This document shows positions 18,334-26,670 of a DNA stretch of 64,000 nt, piece after piece; positions within the stretch are counted from its first letter, which is position 1; each line of letters opens with the position of its first letter. The stretch lies in NCBI GenBank assembly GCA_963727465.1, contig CAVSGL010000007.1, forward strand, positions 1 through 64,000, read 5' to 3'. The translations under genes were made by a program, and so were the position numbers. The notes beneath the pieces are model-generated. The model searched no databases, was not told where the DNA came from, and saw nothing but the letters and a program-made list of their open reading frames with translations. This DNA is from VRUE01 sp963727465. GTDB lineage: Bacteria; Actinomycetota; Thermoleophilia; Solirubrobacterales; 70-9.

Positions 18334-20099
18334 GCGTTGTAGCTCCAGTGTCCTTAGATCCAGGTCCTCGTTTCCTCGAAACCCCACGTAGCACGCTCTA
18401 CGGCGTGCTCGACCTGCCATCCCGCGGTGTCGGCGCTCACACCGCCGTGCTGATCTGCTCGCCTTGGGGCTGGGACGAGGTCGCCTCCTATCGCAGCCGT
18501 AAACGTTGGGCCGAACGGCTCGCGGGCGCCGGCCATCCGGTTCTGCGCTTCGACCTGCCGGCCACGGGCAACAGCAACGGAGACCCGCTCGACAGCGACC
18601 TGCCGGCCGTTTGGCTGGAGGCGATCGCCTCGGCTGCCGGGTGGCTGCATGAGGCGAGCACGGCACCGCGGGTGGCGGCGCTGGGTCTCGGCCTTGGGGG
18701 TTTGCTGGCGCGCGAGGCATGTGCCCGGGGCGCTCCGATCGAGGAGCTGATCTCCTGGGCTGCACCGGCGAGCGGCGCGGCGTTCGTGCGTGAGGCGAAG
18801 GCATTCTCGCGGATGCAGGCGTGGAACGGGGCGATCGGAGTCGACGACGGTGCGCTGCCCGAGGGGGCGCTCGAGGCGGGTGGTTTCGTGCTCAGCGCAG
18901 ACACGATCGAGGCGCTGAAGGGGATGCAGGGCGAACGCCCGGAGGGGTCGCAGCTTGAGCGCGCGCTGCTTCTCGGCCGGGACGGAGTTGCGGTGGACAA
19001 AGGCGTGCAGCGGGAGCTGGAGGCCGCTGGCGTCGAGGTGAGCACAGGGGCTGGTGCGGGGTGGGGGGAGCTCGTGCTGCATCCCGAGCAAACGCAATTG
19101 TCCACGACGATCGCATCCGAGGTGGAGCACTGGCTGGCAGCGGCCACCCGGCTACCGGATGTAAACATGCCGATGGGCTCCGTTGCCGCCGAGCGGGCCG
19201 CCGAGTTTTCCGTGGGGGAGCCTCGCGTCCGCGAGTCAGTCTGGTCGCTGGCGCAGCCGTGGGGGGAGATCGTCGGCGTCACCTGCGAGCCCGCCGGACC
19301 TGCCGCAGGCGACACCTGCGCTGTCTTTCTCAACGCCGGCGCCGTCCGAAGCATCGGTCCGAATCGATTGTGGGTGGAGATGGCGCGACAGTTGGCAGCT
19401 GGGGGAATACGCTCACTGAGGGTCGACCTCGGAGGCATTGGCGAGAGCGACGGGGACGACACCGCCCTGAGGGAGGTCTCGGGCTTCTATGTACCGGCGT
19501 TCGACGCTCAGGTCGACGCAGTCATTGGCGAGCTGGAAGCCAGGCTCGGCGTCGAGCAGTTCGTCCTTGTCGGGCTCTGCGCCGGCGGGTTCTGGTCGTT
19601 TCGCGCCGCCCAGCGCGATCGCCGCGTGCGCAGCGCCCTGCTGCTCAATGCAGGGGCGCTCACCTGGCACGCCGACCTGCTGGCCGATCGCGAAGCCCGC
19701 AAAGTGACGAGGGCGATCGACCGTCGCTGGTGGGGGAAGCTGTTGCGCGGGGAGATCAGGCTGGAGCGGTTGCGGGTCCTTGCCGCAGCGCTCGTCGCAA
19801 AGGCGATGCGGGTTGTCCGCCGCAGGCTGACCGATGTCGATCCGACTTTGATCAGGCTCGAGACGGAGCTGAACCGGCTCGAGCGCGGGGTTGCCGTGAC
19901 CATGGCGTTTTCCGAAGGGGAGCCCTTAGAGGCTGAACTGCGTGCCGAGGGCATCACCTCGAGCCTCGACAGGTGGCCCGGCGTGGCTCTGGTCGATCTC
20001 CCGGGCAGCGATCACACGCTGCGGCCGATCGCCGCTCAGCGCGCGGCCCGGGCGCTGCTCGAGCGCGAGATCGAGAGTCACGGCAGCCGGCAGAGATAG
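18330..20099 (+). CDS. Double alpha/beta hydrolase, second domain with Cys nucleophile
   Basis: 589 residues from GTG 18330. It carries two alpha/beta-hydrolase domains in tandem, residues about 10-270 and 305-585. In the first, the nucleophile elbow reads ALGLGLGG, so the expected Ser is Gly121 and this half looks inactive. In the second it reads LVGLCAGG, with Cys417 as nucleophile; GSDHTLRP supplies His562. A cysteine at this site is uncommon and known mostly in dienelactone-hydrolase-like or thioesterase-like enzymes. As last gene of the aminoacyl-carrier operon, it is a good candidate for thioester hydrolysis or acyl transfer (inference). It converges on the methyltransferase gene, overlapping it by 22 bases. 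Confidence 0.8.
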   Translation: MSVVAPVSLDPGPRFLETPRSTLYGVLDLPSRGVGAHTAVLICSPWGWDEVASYRSRKRWAERLAGAGHPVLRFDLPATGNSNGDPLDSDLPAVWLEAIASAAGWLHEASTAPRVAALGLGLGGLLAREACARGAPIEELISWAAPASGAAFVREAKAFSRMQAWNGAIGVDDGALPEGALEAGGFVLSADTIEALKGMQGERPEGSQLERALLLGRDGVAVDKGVQRELEAAGVEVSTGAGAGWGELVLHPEQTQLSTTIASEVEHWLAAATRLPDVNMPMGSVAAERAAEFSVGEPRVRESVWSLAQPWGEIVGVTCEPAGPAAGDTCAVFLNAGAVRSIGPNRLWVEMARQLAAGGIRSLRVDLGGIGESDGDDTALREVSGFYVPAFDAQVDAVIGELEARLGVEQFVLVGLCAGGFWSFRAAQRDRRVRSALLLNAGALTWHADLLADREARKVTRAIDRRWWGKLLRGEIRLERLRVLAAALVAKAMRVVRRRLTDVDPTLIRLETELNRLERGVAVTMAFSEGEPLEAELRAEGITSSLDRWPGVALVDLPGSDHTLRPIAAQRAARALLEREIESHGSRQR

Positions 20100-20863
20100 T
20101 CGAGCCAGGGGTCGCGGTCGCCGAACGGCAGATTGACGACGCGACCGTCGACGCCGTACATCGTTTCGACCTCGAATCCGGATTCGTGCAGCTGCTCGAC
20201 TTGGTGCTCGGGCGCGATGTAGTGGTCGTCGATACGGAAGTCATGGCCGATGCCCGGCACGATCACCCAGCCCCGCTCGCGCGCCGCCGCAAGGTCGAGA
20301 CGGCGGTTGATGCGGCGGATCTTGCGAGCGTAATGCACTCCCCTGAGGGCGGCGTAGAGCGCATAGAGACGTGAACCCTCGAAACGCGCCGAGCGCGGCA
20401 GTCGGGTGTCGAGCGGTAGTGCGCCTAACGAGTGGGTCGAGAAGAGCAGGATCGCGCCGGGTCGCATCACGCTGCGGAGCTCGGCGAAGATCTGCTGGCG
20501 GTCCTCGTGCCCGACGGCGTCGATTCCGTTGAAGCTGAAGAGCACGAGGTCGAAGCTTCCATCGATCCCCGAGAGGTCGCGGGCGTCGGCCAAGACCAGT
20601 TCCACCGCGGGGTCGGCTCCCAGAAGCGATTCTGCCCGGGCCAACATCCGCGGCGCCTGGTCCACCCCGACGTAGCGATGCACCAGGGCCGCGAAGGTGT
20701 ACCCGGTTCGCCCGGCGCCGACCCCAAGGTCGAGCATGTCCATCGTATGAAGGTGCGGGCCGAGCAGCTTCAAAAGCTCACGCTCGGCGGGCTTGAGCGC
20801 GAGATCCAGGTAGTCGTCCGCTACTTCGTCGAATACTCGGAGGTTGGCGGCTGTCCGGCTCAA
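20078..20863 (-). CDS. Class I SAM-dependent methyltransferase
   Basis: 261 residues. The SAM-binding core is clear: MLDLGVGAGRTGYTFAAL (motif I), YVGVDQAPRML (acidic residue for the ribose), LVLADARDL and SFDLVLFSFNGIDAV, followed by a conserved PGAILLFSTHSLG strand. Long C-terminal inserts (YALYAALRGVHYARKIRRI) distinguish it but do not identify the substrate. It points towards the carrier-protein operon and overlaps its last gene by 22 bases, so it is not part of that transcript. Substrate unknown. Confidence 0.8.
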   Translation of the reverse strand: MSRTAANLRVFDEVADDYLDLALKPAERELLKLLGPHLHTMDMLDLGVGAGRTGYTFAALVHRYVGVDQAPRMLARAESLLGADPAVELVLADARDLSGIDGSFDLVLFSFNGIDAVGHEDRQQIFAELRSVMRPGAILLFSTHSLGALPLDTRLPRSARFEGSRLYALYAALRGVHYARKIRRINRRLDLAAARERGWVIVPGIGHDFRIDDHYIAPEHQVEQLHESGFEVETMYGVDGRVVNLPFGDRDPWLDYLCRLP

Positions 20864-20885
20864 GCAGCTATTTTCCCCCTATCGT

Positions 20886-21941
20886 CTACATCCCGTAGGC
20901 CTCGGCCAGCTCCGGGTCCTTGGCGGCGAGCATTTCGGCCAGCTCGACCATCACCTTGCACTGCTTCCAGGTGGCGTCGTCCTGCATCTTGCCGTCGATC
21001 ATGTGGACGCCGCGACCGTCGGGGATCGCCTCCAGCACCTTCTTCGCGAACCTGACCTCGTCCGGGGGCGGGCTGAAGACCTTCTTCGCGATCCCGATCT
21101 GCACCGGGTGCAGCGACCAGGCGCCGACGCAGCCGAGCAGGAAGGCGGCGCGGAACTGGGTCTCGCAGCCGGCCGTGTCCTTGATGTCGCCGAAGGGGCC
21201 GTAGAAGGGCAGGATCCCGGTCGAGGCGCAGGCGTCGACCATGCGCGCGATCGAGTAGTGCCAGGGGTCCTGCTGGGCGGTGATGCGCTCGCCCTCCTCG
21301 GGGTTCTCGGGATCGGCCGGGTCCTCCATCGAGCGGTAGCCGGGGTGGCCGCCGCCGACGCGGGTCGTCTTCATCCGCCGCGAGGCGGCGAGGTCGGCCG
21401 GGCCGAAGCTCATCCCCTGCATGCGCGGGCTGGCGGCGGCGATCTCCTCCAGGTTGACGACGCCCTGCGCGGTCTCGAGGATCGCGTGGATCAGGATCGG
21501 CCGCTCGAGCCCGGCCTTCGCCTCGAGCTGGGCGAGCAGGCGGTCGACGTAGTGGATGTCCCAGGCGCCCTCGACCTTGGGCACCATCACGACCTCGAGC
21601 TTGTCGCCGATCTCCGTCACCAGGGTGGTGAGGTCGTCGAGCACCCAGGGGCTCTCCAGCGAGTTGACCCGCGTCCACAGAGCGGTCTGACCGAAATCGG
21701 ACTCCTTGGCCGCCTTGATCAGGCCGGCCCGGGCGGCCTCCTTGCGGTCGACCGGGATCGCGTCCTCGAGGTTGCCCAGCAGGATGTCGGTCTGCTTGGC
21801 GATGTCGGCCGCCTTGGCGACCATCTTCTCGTTCGAGAAGTCGAGGAAGTGGATCATCCGCGAGGGCTTGACCGGGATCTCGGCGAGCGGCTCGGGGGCG
21901 CCGATCGCGAGCGGGTGGAAGAAGTCTCTGGGGTTTCTCAA
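20886..21941 (-). CDS. mcl1: L-malyl-CoA/beta-methylmalyl-CoA lyase
   Basis: 351 residues, HpcH/HpaI (CitE-like) TIM barrel. It cleaves beta-methylmalyl-CoA to propionyl-CoA and glyoxylate, and condenses or cleaves malyl-CoA. The sequence closely follows Rhodobacter/Chloroflexus Mcl1 as I recall it: PLAIGAPEP, RMIHFLDFS, ILLGNLEDAIP (metal/CoA region), VVMVPKVEGAWDIHYVD, HAILETAQGVVN (metal-binding Glu), GMSFGPADLAASR and MIDGKMQDDATWKQ. It starts at TTG 21941, with an AGGAG ribosome-binding site upstream. It is the final-cleavage enzyme of the ethylmalonyl-CoA pathway, whose Ecm and Ccr genes lie about 30 kb to the right. Confidence 0.88.
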   Translation of the reverse strand: MRNPRDFFHPLAIGAPEPLAEIPVKPSRMIHFLDFSNEKMVAKAADIAKQTDILLGNLEDAIPVDRKEAARAGLIKAAKESDFGQTALWTRVNSLESPWVLDDLTTLVTEIGDKLEVVMVPKVEGAWDIHYVDRLLAQLEAKAGLERPILIHAILETAQGVVNLEEIAAASPRMQGMSFGPADLAASRRMKTTRVGGGHPGYRSMEDPADPENPEEGERITAQQDPWHYSIARMVDACASTGILPFYGPFGDIKDTAGCETQFRAAFLLGCVGAWSLHPVQIGIAKKVFSPPPDEVRFAKKVLEAIPDGRGVHMIDGKMQDDATWKQCKVMVELAEMLAAKDPELAEAYGM

Positions 21942-22074
21942 GCTGCTCCTCGGAGTTGGGGGCGGTCAGTTCGAAATCTATTCAAATGGCCGATAGGGCA
22001 ACAGGCGACGTAAGCTATGAGCAGGATCCGGCGCGGATCATCTCCGCATTCGCAAATCGAAAGGACCCGCCGAC

Positions 22075-22362
22075 ATGGAACCGGCGAGCATCGAAATAGG
22101 CCCGCTTTCTTTTGACTACGCGGACTATGACGCCGAGCACGATGTGCTCTATCTGAGCGTCGGAGATCCCGGGGAGGGCATCGGTGAGGACACGCCGGAG
22201 GGCCACGTGATCCGCTATGCGCCGGGTACCGACAGAGTCGTCGGCCTGACGCTGATGAGTCCGCGCCGCATCTTGGAGCGCGACGGCAGCATCGCGGTCA
22301 CCGTTCCCGAGACCGTGGAGAAGAGCGCGGCCGAACTCGGTCCGCTTGCGGCCGCCGCCTGA
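22075..22362 (+). CDS. DUF2283 family protein
   Basis: 95 residues. It shows the DUF2283 signature FDYADYDAEHDVLYLSVGDP, then TPEGHVIRYAPGTDRVVGLTLMS and a C-terminal VTVPETVEK helix. The family is small, beta-rich and of unproved function, often found near toxin-antitoxin genes. No toxin partner stands next to it here; neighbours are the malyl-CoA lyase (divergent) and a FemAB-like acyltransferase. A broken paralogue lies at 47484-47670. Confidence 0.75.
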   Translation: MEPASIEIGPLSFDYADYDAEHDVLYLSVGDPGEGIGEDTPEGHVIRYAPGTDRVVGLTLMSPRRILERDGSIAVTVPETVEKSAAELGPLAAAA

Positions 22363-22398
22363 CGCAGGGTTTCGGCGTCTGTCGCTGTAATGGGGCGT

Positions 22399-23484
22399 AT
22401 GAGCAATGACATGCGCCGGGGCCCCAGGGTGGAAATCGTCGATCCCGAGCAGGATGCTCGCTGGGATCGGTTCGTGCGCGAGCATCCCGGCGGGACCGTG
22501 TATCACCTGTCTGCGTGGGCGACCATCCTGGCTCGTGCCTACCGCTTCGAACCGCGTTATCTAGCTCTGCCGCCCAAGGGCGGCCACTTCCGCGGCCTGA
22601 TGCCGCTGGTCGTGAGGAAGACGCCGATGCGTGGCGGGACCGTGGCCTCGTTGCCTTGGATGAGGGCGGGCGGGCCGCTGGCCGCGGACGATGCAGCCGA
22701 GGAGATGCTCTTGGAAGCCGCGTGCGACCTCGCCGACGAACGCGCCTGGCGGCTGACCGTCGACTCCGCCGTCGGCGGGCTGGACAAGAGGACCCCGCGT
22801 CTCGTGCATGTCCCCTGCCTGCCGACCTGGATCGCCGACCTACCCGTCGAGGACGAACTCGTAAGCTGGTTCGCTGGACGGTCGAAGAACTTACGCAGGG
22901 GAGTGAAGCGCGCACGCGACCGGGGAGTGCGGGTGAGGATCTCGGACTCCGAGGCGGACCTGAAGGCTTTTTTCCGCATCTACCTGCGCACGATGAGGAA
23001 GCACCGGTCGCTTCCCCGGCCTTGGCGGCAGCTGAGCGCATCCCGGCGCCTGCTCGGGCGCGACGTCTTTCGCCTCTTCGTCGCGGAGGTTGACTGTCAG
23101 GTTGTCGCCGGCAGCGTCTTCCACGTCTTCGGCGAGACGATGGAGCTGCTCTACAATGCCAGCGACGAGCGGTTCCTGGACCGTCGACCCAATCACGCCC
23201 TCTACGCAGAGGCGATCGAGTGGGGCGCTCGCAACGGAATCGCGAAGCTCGACTACGGCGTCGCTCCCGCCGAGGGGTCGTTGGCCGAATTCAAGCGACA
23301 GTGGGGCGGGGTCGAGGTCGCCCGCCACTGCTACGAGTACGACCCGGGCGGGTCGACGGACGGCTCGGTGGGCAGCGAAGCGCGCATGATGGAGAACAGA
23401 GCGGATCTGATTGATCGGCTCTGGGGCAGGGCGCCCCTGCCGCTGACGCGGCTGGCGGGCATCGTTTCGTATCGTTATCTCTGA
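22399..23484 (+). CDS. FemAB/GNAT-like acyltransferase (first of three)
   Basis: 361 residues from ATG 22399; TGTAAT at 22386-22391 lies 7 bases before it, suggesting a leaderless message. An in-frame ATG at 22390 overlaps that element. The tandem-GNAT FemAB-type fold is indicated by GGTVYHLSAWATILARAY, a middle segment KNLRRGVKRARDRGV, and the C-terminal NHALYAEAIEWGARNGIAKLDYG followed by EFKRQWGG, the usual acyl-binding end of these proteins. Relatives add amino acids or acyl groups to cell-wall or polysaccharide precursors, often in exopolysaccharide loci. Related genes stand at 25544 and 27913. Substrate unknown. Confidence 0.75.
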   Translation: MSNDMRRGPRVEIVDPEQDARWDRFVREHPGGTVYHLSAWATILARAYRFEPRYLALPPKGGHFRGLMPLVVRKTPMRGGTVASLPWMRAGGPLAADDAAEEMLLEAACDLADERAWRLTVDSAVGGLDKRTPRLVHVPCLPTWIADLPVEDELVSWFAGRSKNLRRGVKRARDRGVRVRISDSEADLKAFFRIYLRTMRKHRSLPRPWRQLSASRRLLGRDVFRLFVAEVDCQVVAGSVFHVFGETMELLYNASDERFLDRRPNHALYAEAIEWGARNGIAKLDYGVAPAEGSLAEFKRQWGGVEVARHCYEYDPGGSTDGSVGSEARMMENRADLIDRLWGRAPLPLTRLAGIVSYRYL

Positions 23485-23538
23485 GCGCGTTGGCGTACGT
23501 GGGAAGGGTTTCCGTCGTCGCCGCCGTACATCCAGCTG

Positions 23539-23898
23539 ATGGATCAACCCGCAAGCTCTGGCGCCACCGGCTGGACGCTGACGCCGGTCGGACGGCCGCC
23601 TCTGCTCGGCGAGCTGGTCGAGCGGATCGACGAGGCGCTGGCCACGGCGCGCGCCTCCGAGGCGGCGGTGATGACGGTCGGCGCGGCGGCGCTCGACGCG
23701 GCCGAGCAGGCCAAGCGGGCCGCGGAGCTGGCTGAGCGCGCGAGCCGCGCGATCACGGCGCCGGAAGGCGAGGCCGGGGCCGGATCTCCACAGGCGGCCG
23801 CGGATGCGGAGGAGTCGGAGATGGGCGACTTCAACGCTCGCGCCGATCAGCTGGCCGAGCGGCTCAGCCGCCTGCAGCGCCTGCCGCTCTCCGCGTAG
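23539..23898 (+). CDS. Small coiled-coil protein of unknown function
   Basis: 119 residues, Ala/Glu-rich. The segment ALDAAEQAKRAAELAERASRA is strongly amphipathic and should form a coiled coil; a second helix ends the protein (ADQLAERLSRLQRL). There is no signal peptide or membrane segment. It lies on the same strand between a FemAB-like gene and an acyl-CoA dehydrogenase. No family recognised. The G+C and codon use match its neighbours, and the ORF is well formed, but function cannot be stated. Confidence 0.55.
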   Translation: MDQPASSGATGWTLTPVGRPPLLGELVERIDEALATARASEAAVMTVGAAALDAAEQAKRAAELAERASRAITAPEGEAGAGSPQAAADAEESEMGDFNARADQLAERLSRLQRLPLSA

Positions 23899-23961
23899 CC
23901 GGGCCCGCCTCGGCTCCGCCGATATCCTTCGCCTCCCCAGCAACCGACCGGATCAGGAGCC

Positions 23962-25176
23962 ATGGCCGTAGAGACCGCCGCTTACAGCGAGCAGACCGAC
24001 ATCCAGCGCGACATCACCGAGATGGTGCGCCAGTTCGTCGACGAGCAGATCATCCCCAACGCCGAGCACTACGACCACGAGGACTCCTTCCCGGAGCCGA
24101 TCGTCGAGCAGATGAAGGAGCTCGGCCTGTTCGGGGTGACGATCCCCGAGGAGTACGGTGGCATGGGGCTCGACCTGACGACCTACGCGATGATCGTCGA
24201 AGAGCTCTCGCGCGGCTGGATCTCGATCTCCGGCGTCGTCAACACCCACTTCATCGGCTCCTACCTGCTGATGAAGTTCGGCACCGACGAGCAGAAGGAA
24301 TACTTCCTGCCGAAGATGGCGACGGGCGAGATCCGCGCCGCCTTCTCGCTCTCCGAGCCCGAGGTCGGCTCCGACGTGCAGGGGATCAAGGCGACCGCGA
24401 AGAAGGGCGACGACGGCGCCTGGGAGCTCAACGGGCAGAAGATGTGGGTGACCAACGGGCTCGGCTCCGGCGTCGTCTTCGTGCTGATGAAGAGCGACCC
24501 GAAGGCCGACCCGCCCTACAGGGGGATGACCTGCTTCATCACCGAGAAGGAGCCCTGGAAGGAAACCAACGAGGGCGGCTTCGCGGGGCTCAACGTGCCG
24601 CCGAAGATCAAGAAGATGGGCTACAAGGGCGTCGAGTCGACCGAGCTCGTCTACGACGGCTACCGCTGCCCGCCCGAGCGCGTGCTCGGCGGCGAGGAGG
24701 ACGGCGTCGGCCAGGGCTTCATCCAGATGATGGACGCGCTCGAGGTCGGCCGCGTCAACGTCGCCGCCCGCGGCGTCGGCATCGGCCAGCGGGCGCTCGA
24801 GCTGGCGCTGCGCTACAGCCAGGAACGCAAGACCTTCGGCAAGCCGATCTCCGCCCACCAGGCGATCCAGTTCAAGCTCGCCGACATGGCGACCAGGCTG
24901 GAGGCGGCGCGCCTGCTCACGCGCAAGGCGGCGCGGATGAAGGACGCCGGCGAGCGCTCCGACCTCGAGGCGGGGATGGCGAAGCTGCTCGCCTCCGAGA
25001 CGGGCAAGTTCTGCGTCGAAGAAAGCTTCCGCATCCACGGCGGCTACGGCTACTCGAAGGAGTACGAGATCGAGCGTCTCTACCGCGACGCGCCGCTGCT
25101 GCTGATCGGCGAGGGCACCTCGGAGATCCAGCGCATGGTGATCGGCAAAAAGCTGCTCCAGAGGCACAAGATCTAG
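23962..25176 (+). CDS. Acyl-CoA dehydrogenase, candidate methylsuccinyl-CoA dehydrogenase
   Basis: 404 residues with all acyl-CoA dehydrogenase landmarks: GVTIPEEYGGMGLDL, AFSLSEPEVGSDVQGI, a flavin-binding MWVTNGLGSG, RVNVAARGVGIGQRALELAL, YSQERKTFGKPI, and the C-terminal HGGYGYSKEYEIERLYRDA and LIGEGTSEIQRMVIG. The Glu of YEIERLYRD or of GEGTSE is the usual catalytic or FAD-contact region. In Streptomyces a dehydrogenase of this size sits beside ccr, meaA and a malyl-CoA lyase gene, so methylsuccinyl-CoA is a reasonable substrate; isovaleryl- or 2-methylacyl-CoA remain possible. A good AGGAG site precedes the ATG. It is followed after 4 bases by an SCP2-like gene. Confidence 0.82.
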   Translation: MAVETAAYSEQTDIQRDITEMVRQFVDEQIIPNAEHYDHEDSFPEPIVEQMKELGLFGVTIPEEYGGMGLDLTTYAMIVEELSRGWISISGVVNTHFIGSYLLMKFGTDEQKEYFLPKMATGEIRAAFSLSEPEVGSDVQGIKATAKKGDDGAWELNGQKMWVTNGLGSGVVFVLMKSDPKADPPYRGMTCFITEKEPWKETNEGGFAGLNVPPKIKKMGYKGVESTELVYDGYRCPPERVLGGEEDGVGQGFIQMMDALEVGRVNVAARGVGIGQRALELALRYSQERKTFGKPISAHQAIQFKLADMATRLEAARLLTRKAARMKDAGERSDLEAGMAKLLASETGKFCVEESFRIHGGYGYSKEYEIERLYRDAPLLLIGEGTSEIQRMVIGKKLLQRHKI

Positions 25177-25180
25177 CCGC

Positions 25181-25543
25181 ATGGCCTCGACCGCGGACCT
25201 GATCAAGACCGCCGTCGAGCGGTTCCAGGCCGAAGTCCCTGCGCTTCAGAAGCTCAAGCTGGTCTTTGGCCTGGAGCTGAAGGGCCGCGGCGACATCCAG
25301 CTCTACCGGGTCGAGCTGCCCGGGCCGGCGATCAGGAAGGACCTGGCCCAGGACGAGCGCGTGCTCGTTCAGATCGACCGCGCCGAGTTCAACCAGCTGG
25401 CCGAGAAAGGCACGCTGAGGAGCTATCGGCGAGCCTGGGAGACCGGCCACATCAAGGCCAGCGGCGACTCCAACGTACTCAAGCTCGTCGCCCAGGTTGT
25501 CGAACGGCAGGAGCAGCGGTCGCGGCTTCGGAAGGCTCACTGA
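25181..25543 (+). CDS. SCP2-like sterol/lipid-carrier domain protein
   Basis: 120 residues. The pattern of an SCP2 fold is visible: a helical start (LIKTAVERFQAE), beta strands (KLVFGLELKGRGDIQLYRVEL), a segment resembling the nucleotide-like lipid-binding site (DERVLVQIDRAEFNQLAEKGTLRSYRRAWETG) and the final helix (ASGDSNVLKLVAQVV). Such proteins bind fatty acyl-CoA or sterol-like lipids. It starts 4 bases after the acyl-CoA dehydrogenase and abuts the next gene without a gap, so the three are likely cotranscribed; it may deliver acyl-CoA to the dehydrogenase. Confidence 0.65.
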   Translation: MASTADLIKTAVERFQAEVPALQKLKLVFGLELKGRGDIQLYRVELPGPAIRKDLAQDERVLVQIDRAEFNQLAEKGTLRSYRRAWETGHIKASGDSNVLKLVAQVVERQEQRSRLRKAH

Positions 25544-26614
25544 GTGGACCTGGCGGTCGATTGGGTCCTCGACGAGCGGGGGTTTGAAGATCTGGCGTCG
25601 GAATGGAGCGATCTGGCGCCGGACGACGAGCGCCCGTTCGATCTCCACTGTTGGTATCGGGCCTGGTGGCACGCCTTCGGCCGCGATCGCGACCTGGCCG
25701 TCTGCGTGGCGCGACGCGACGGGCTGCTCAGCGCCGTGCTGCCGCTGGTCCGTGAGGGCGGTGGGGCGGCAGCGCTGGCGAACGCCCACACCCCGGTCTT
25801 TCGCCCTCTGGCCAAAGACCCGGAGGCGCTGAACGTCGTCCTCGGCGAGGCGCTGCGCGCCGACTCGTCCGTCGAGCTGCCGCATCTCCCCGCTGCCGAC
25901 CCCTCGGTCGCGGCTCTGCGCCGGCAGGCGCCGGAGGCCCGCATGCGGCTGTACGCCGAAGCCGGGCCGGTGTCCCCCATTGTCGATACGAGCGGCGATT
26001 TCCAGGCCTGGCGCACGGAGAGCAAGCGACGCTGGGGTGCGCCTCTGGAGCGATTCCGGCGCAAGATGGCCCGCGATCACGACGCCGTGCTCTCCATCAT
26101 CGAGCCCGCCAGCGAACTGGAGGCCGAGCTCAGCGACGGTTTCAACGTCGAGGCGAGCGGCTGGAAGGGGACGGAGGGCACCGCCATCCTCTCCGCCCCG
26201 GAGACCGAGGCCTTCTATCGCGAGATCGCACGTTCGTTCGCCGATCGCGACGAGCTGCGGTTGAGCCGCGTCGTGCTCGACGGCGAGACGGCGGCGTTCG
26301 ATCTCTGCATCCTGCACCGAGGCCGTCTGTACCTCCTCAAGACCGGGTTCGACGAGCGGTTTCGCCGTCTCGCGCCGGGCTTGGTGATGCGGCTCTCGAT
26401 CATCGAACGCTGTTTTGAGCTGGGGCTGGACGCCCATGAGCTGCTGGGCGACGACAGCGCCTGGAAGCGCAAGTTCGCGACCGGCGAGCGCGTCCACCTG
26501 AACGCGCGCACCTATTCGCGAGGACCGCTCGGCAGCGCGCGCTACGCCTATCGGGCGCGCGTCCGACCGACGCTGCGGATGGCCTATCGGCGTGTGCGGC
26601 CACGCACTCGCTGA
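25544..26614 (+). CDS. FemAB/GNAT-like acyltransferase (second of three)
   Basis: 356 residues from GTG 25544, directly abutting the SCP2-like gene. It shows the BioF2/CelD-type acetyltransferase layout: FDLHCWYRAWWHAFG near the N-terminus, KRRWGAPLERFRRKMARDHD, EASGWKGTEGTAILS, then RLSRVVLDGETAAFDLCILHRGRLYLLKTGFDE, which matches the conserved GNAT core of these polysaccharide-locus enzymes. It ends with FELGLDAHELLGDDSAWKRKF. Relatives acylate sugars or add amino acids. Its position within a fatty-acid-like cluster suggests polycistronic expression rather than a shared pathway. Confidence 0.72.
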   Translation: MDLAVDWVLDERGFEDLASEWSDLAPDDERPFDLHCWYRAWWHAFGRDRDLAVCVARRDGLLSAVLPLVREGGGAAALANAHTPVFRPLAKDPEALNVVLGEALRADSSVELPHLPAADPSVAALRRQAPEARMRLYAEAGPVSPIVDTSGDFQAWRTESKRRWGAPLERFRRKMARDHDAVLSIIEPASELEAELSDGFNVEASGWKGTEGTAILSAPETEAFYREIARSFADRDELRLSRVVLDGETAAFDLCILHRGRLYLLKTGFDERFRRLAPGLVMRLSIIERCFELGLDAHELLGDDSAWKRKFATGERVHLNARTYSRGPLGSARYAYRARVRPTLRMAYRRVRPRTR

Positions 26615-26670
26615 GTGGCGCAATCCGGTTAGCATCCAGCGCCGCAAACCGACAGGAGACGACACTGAAC

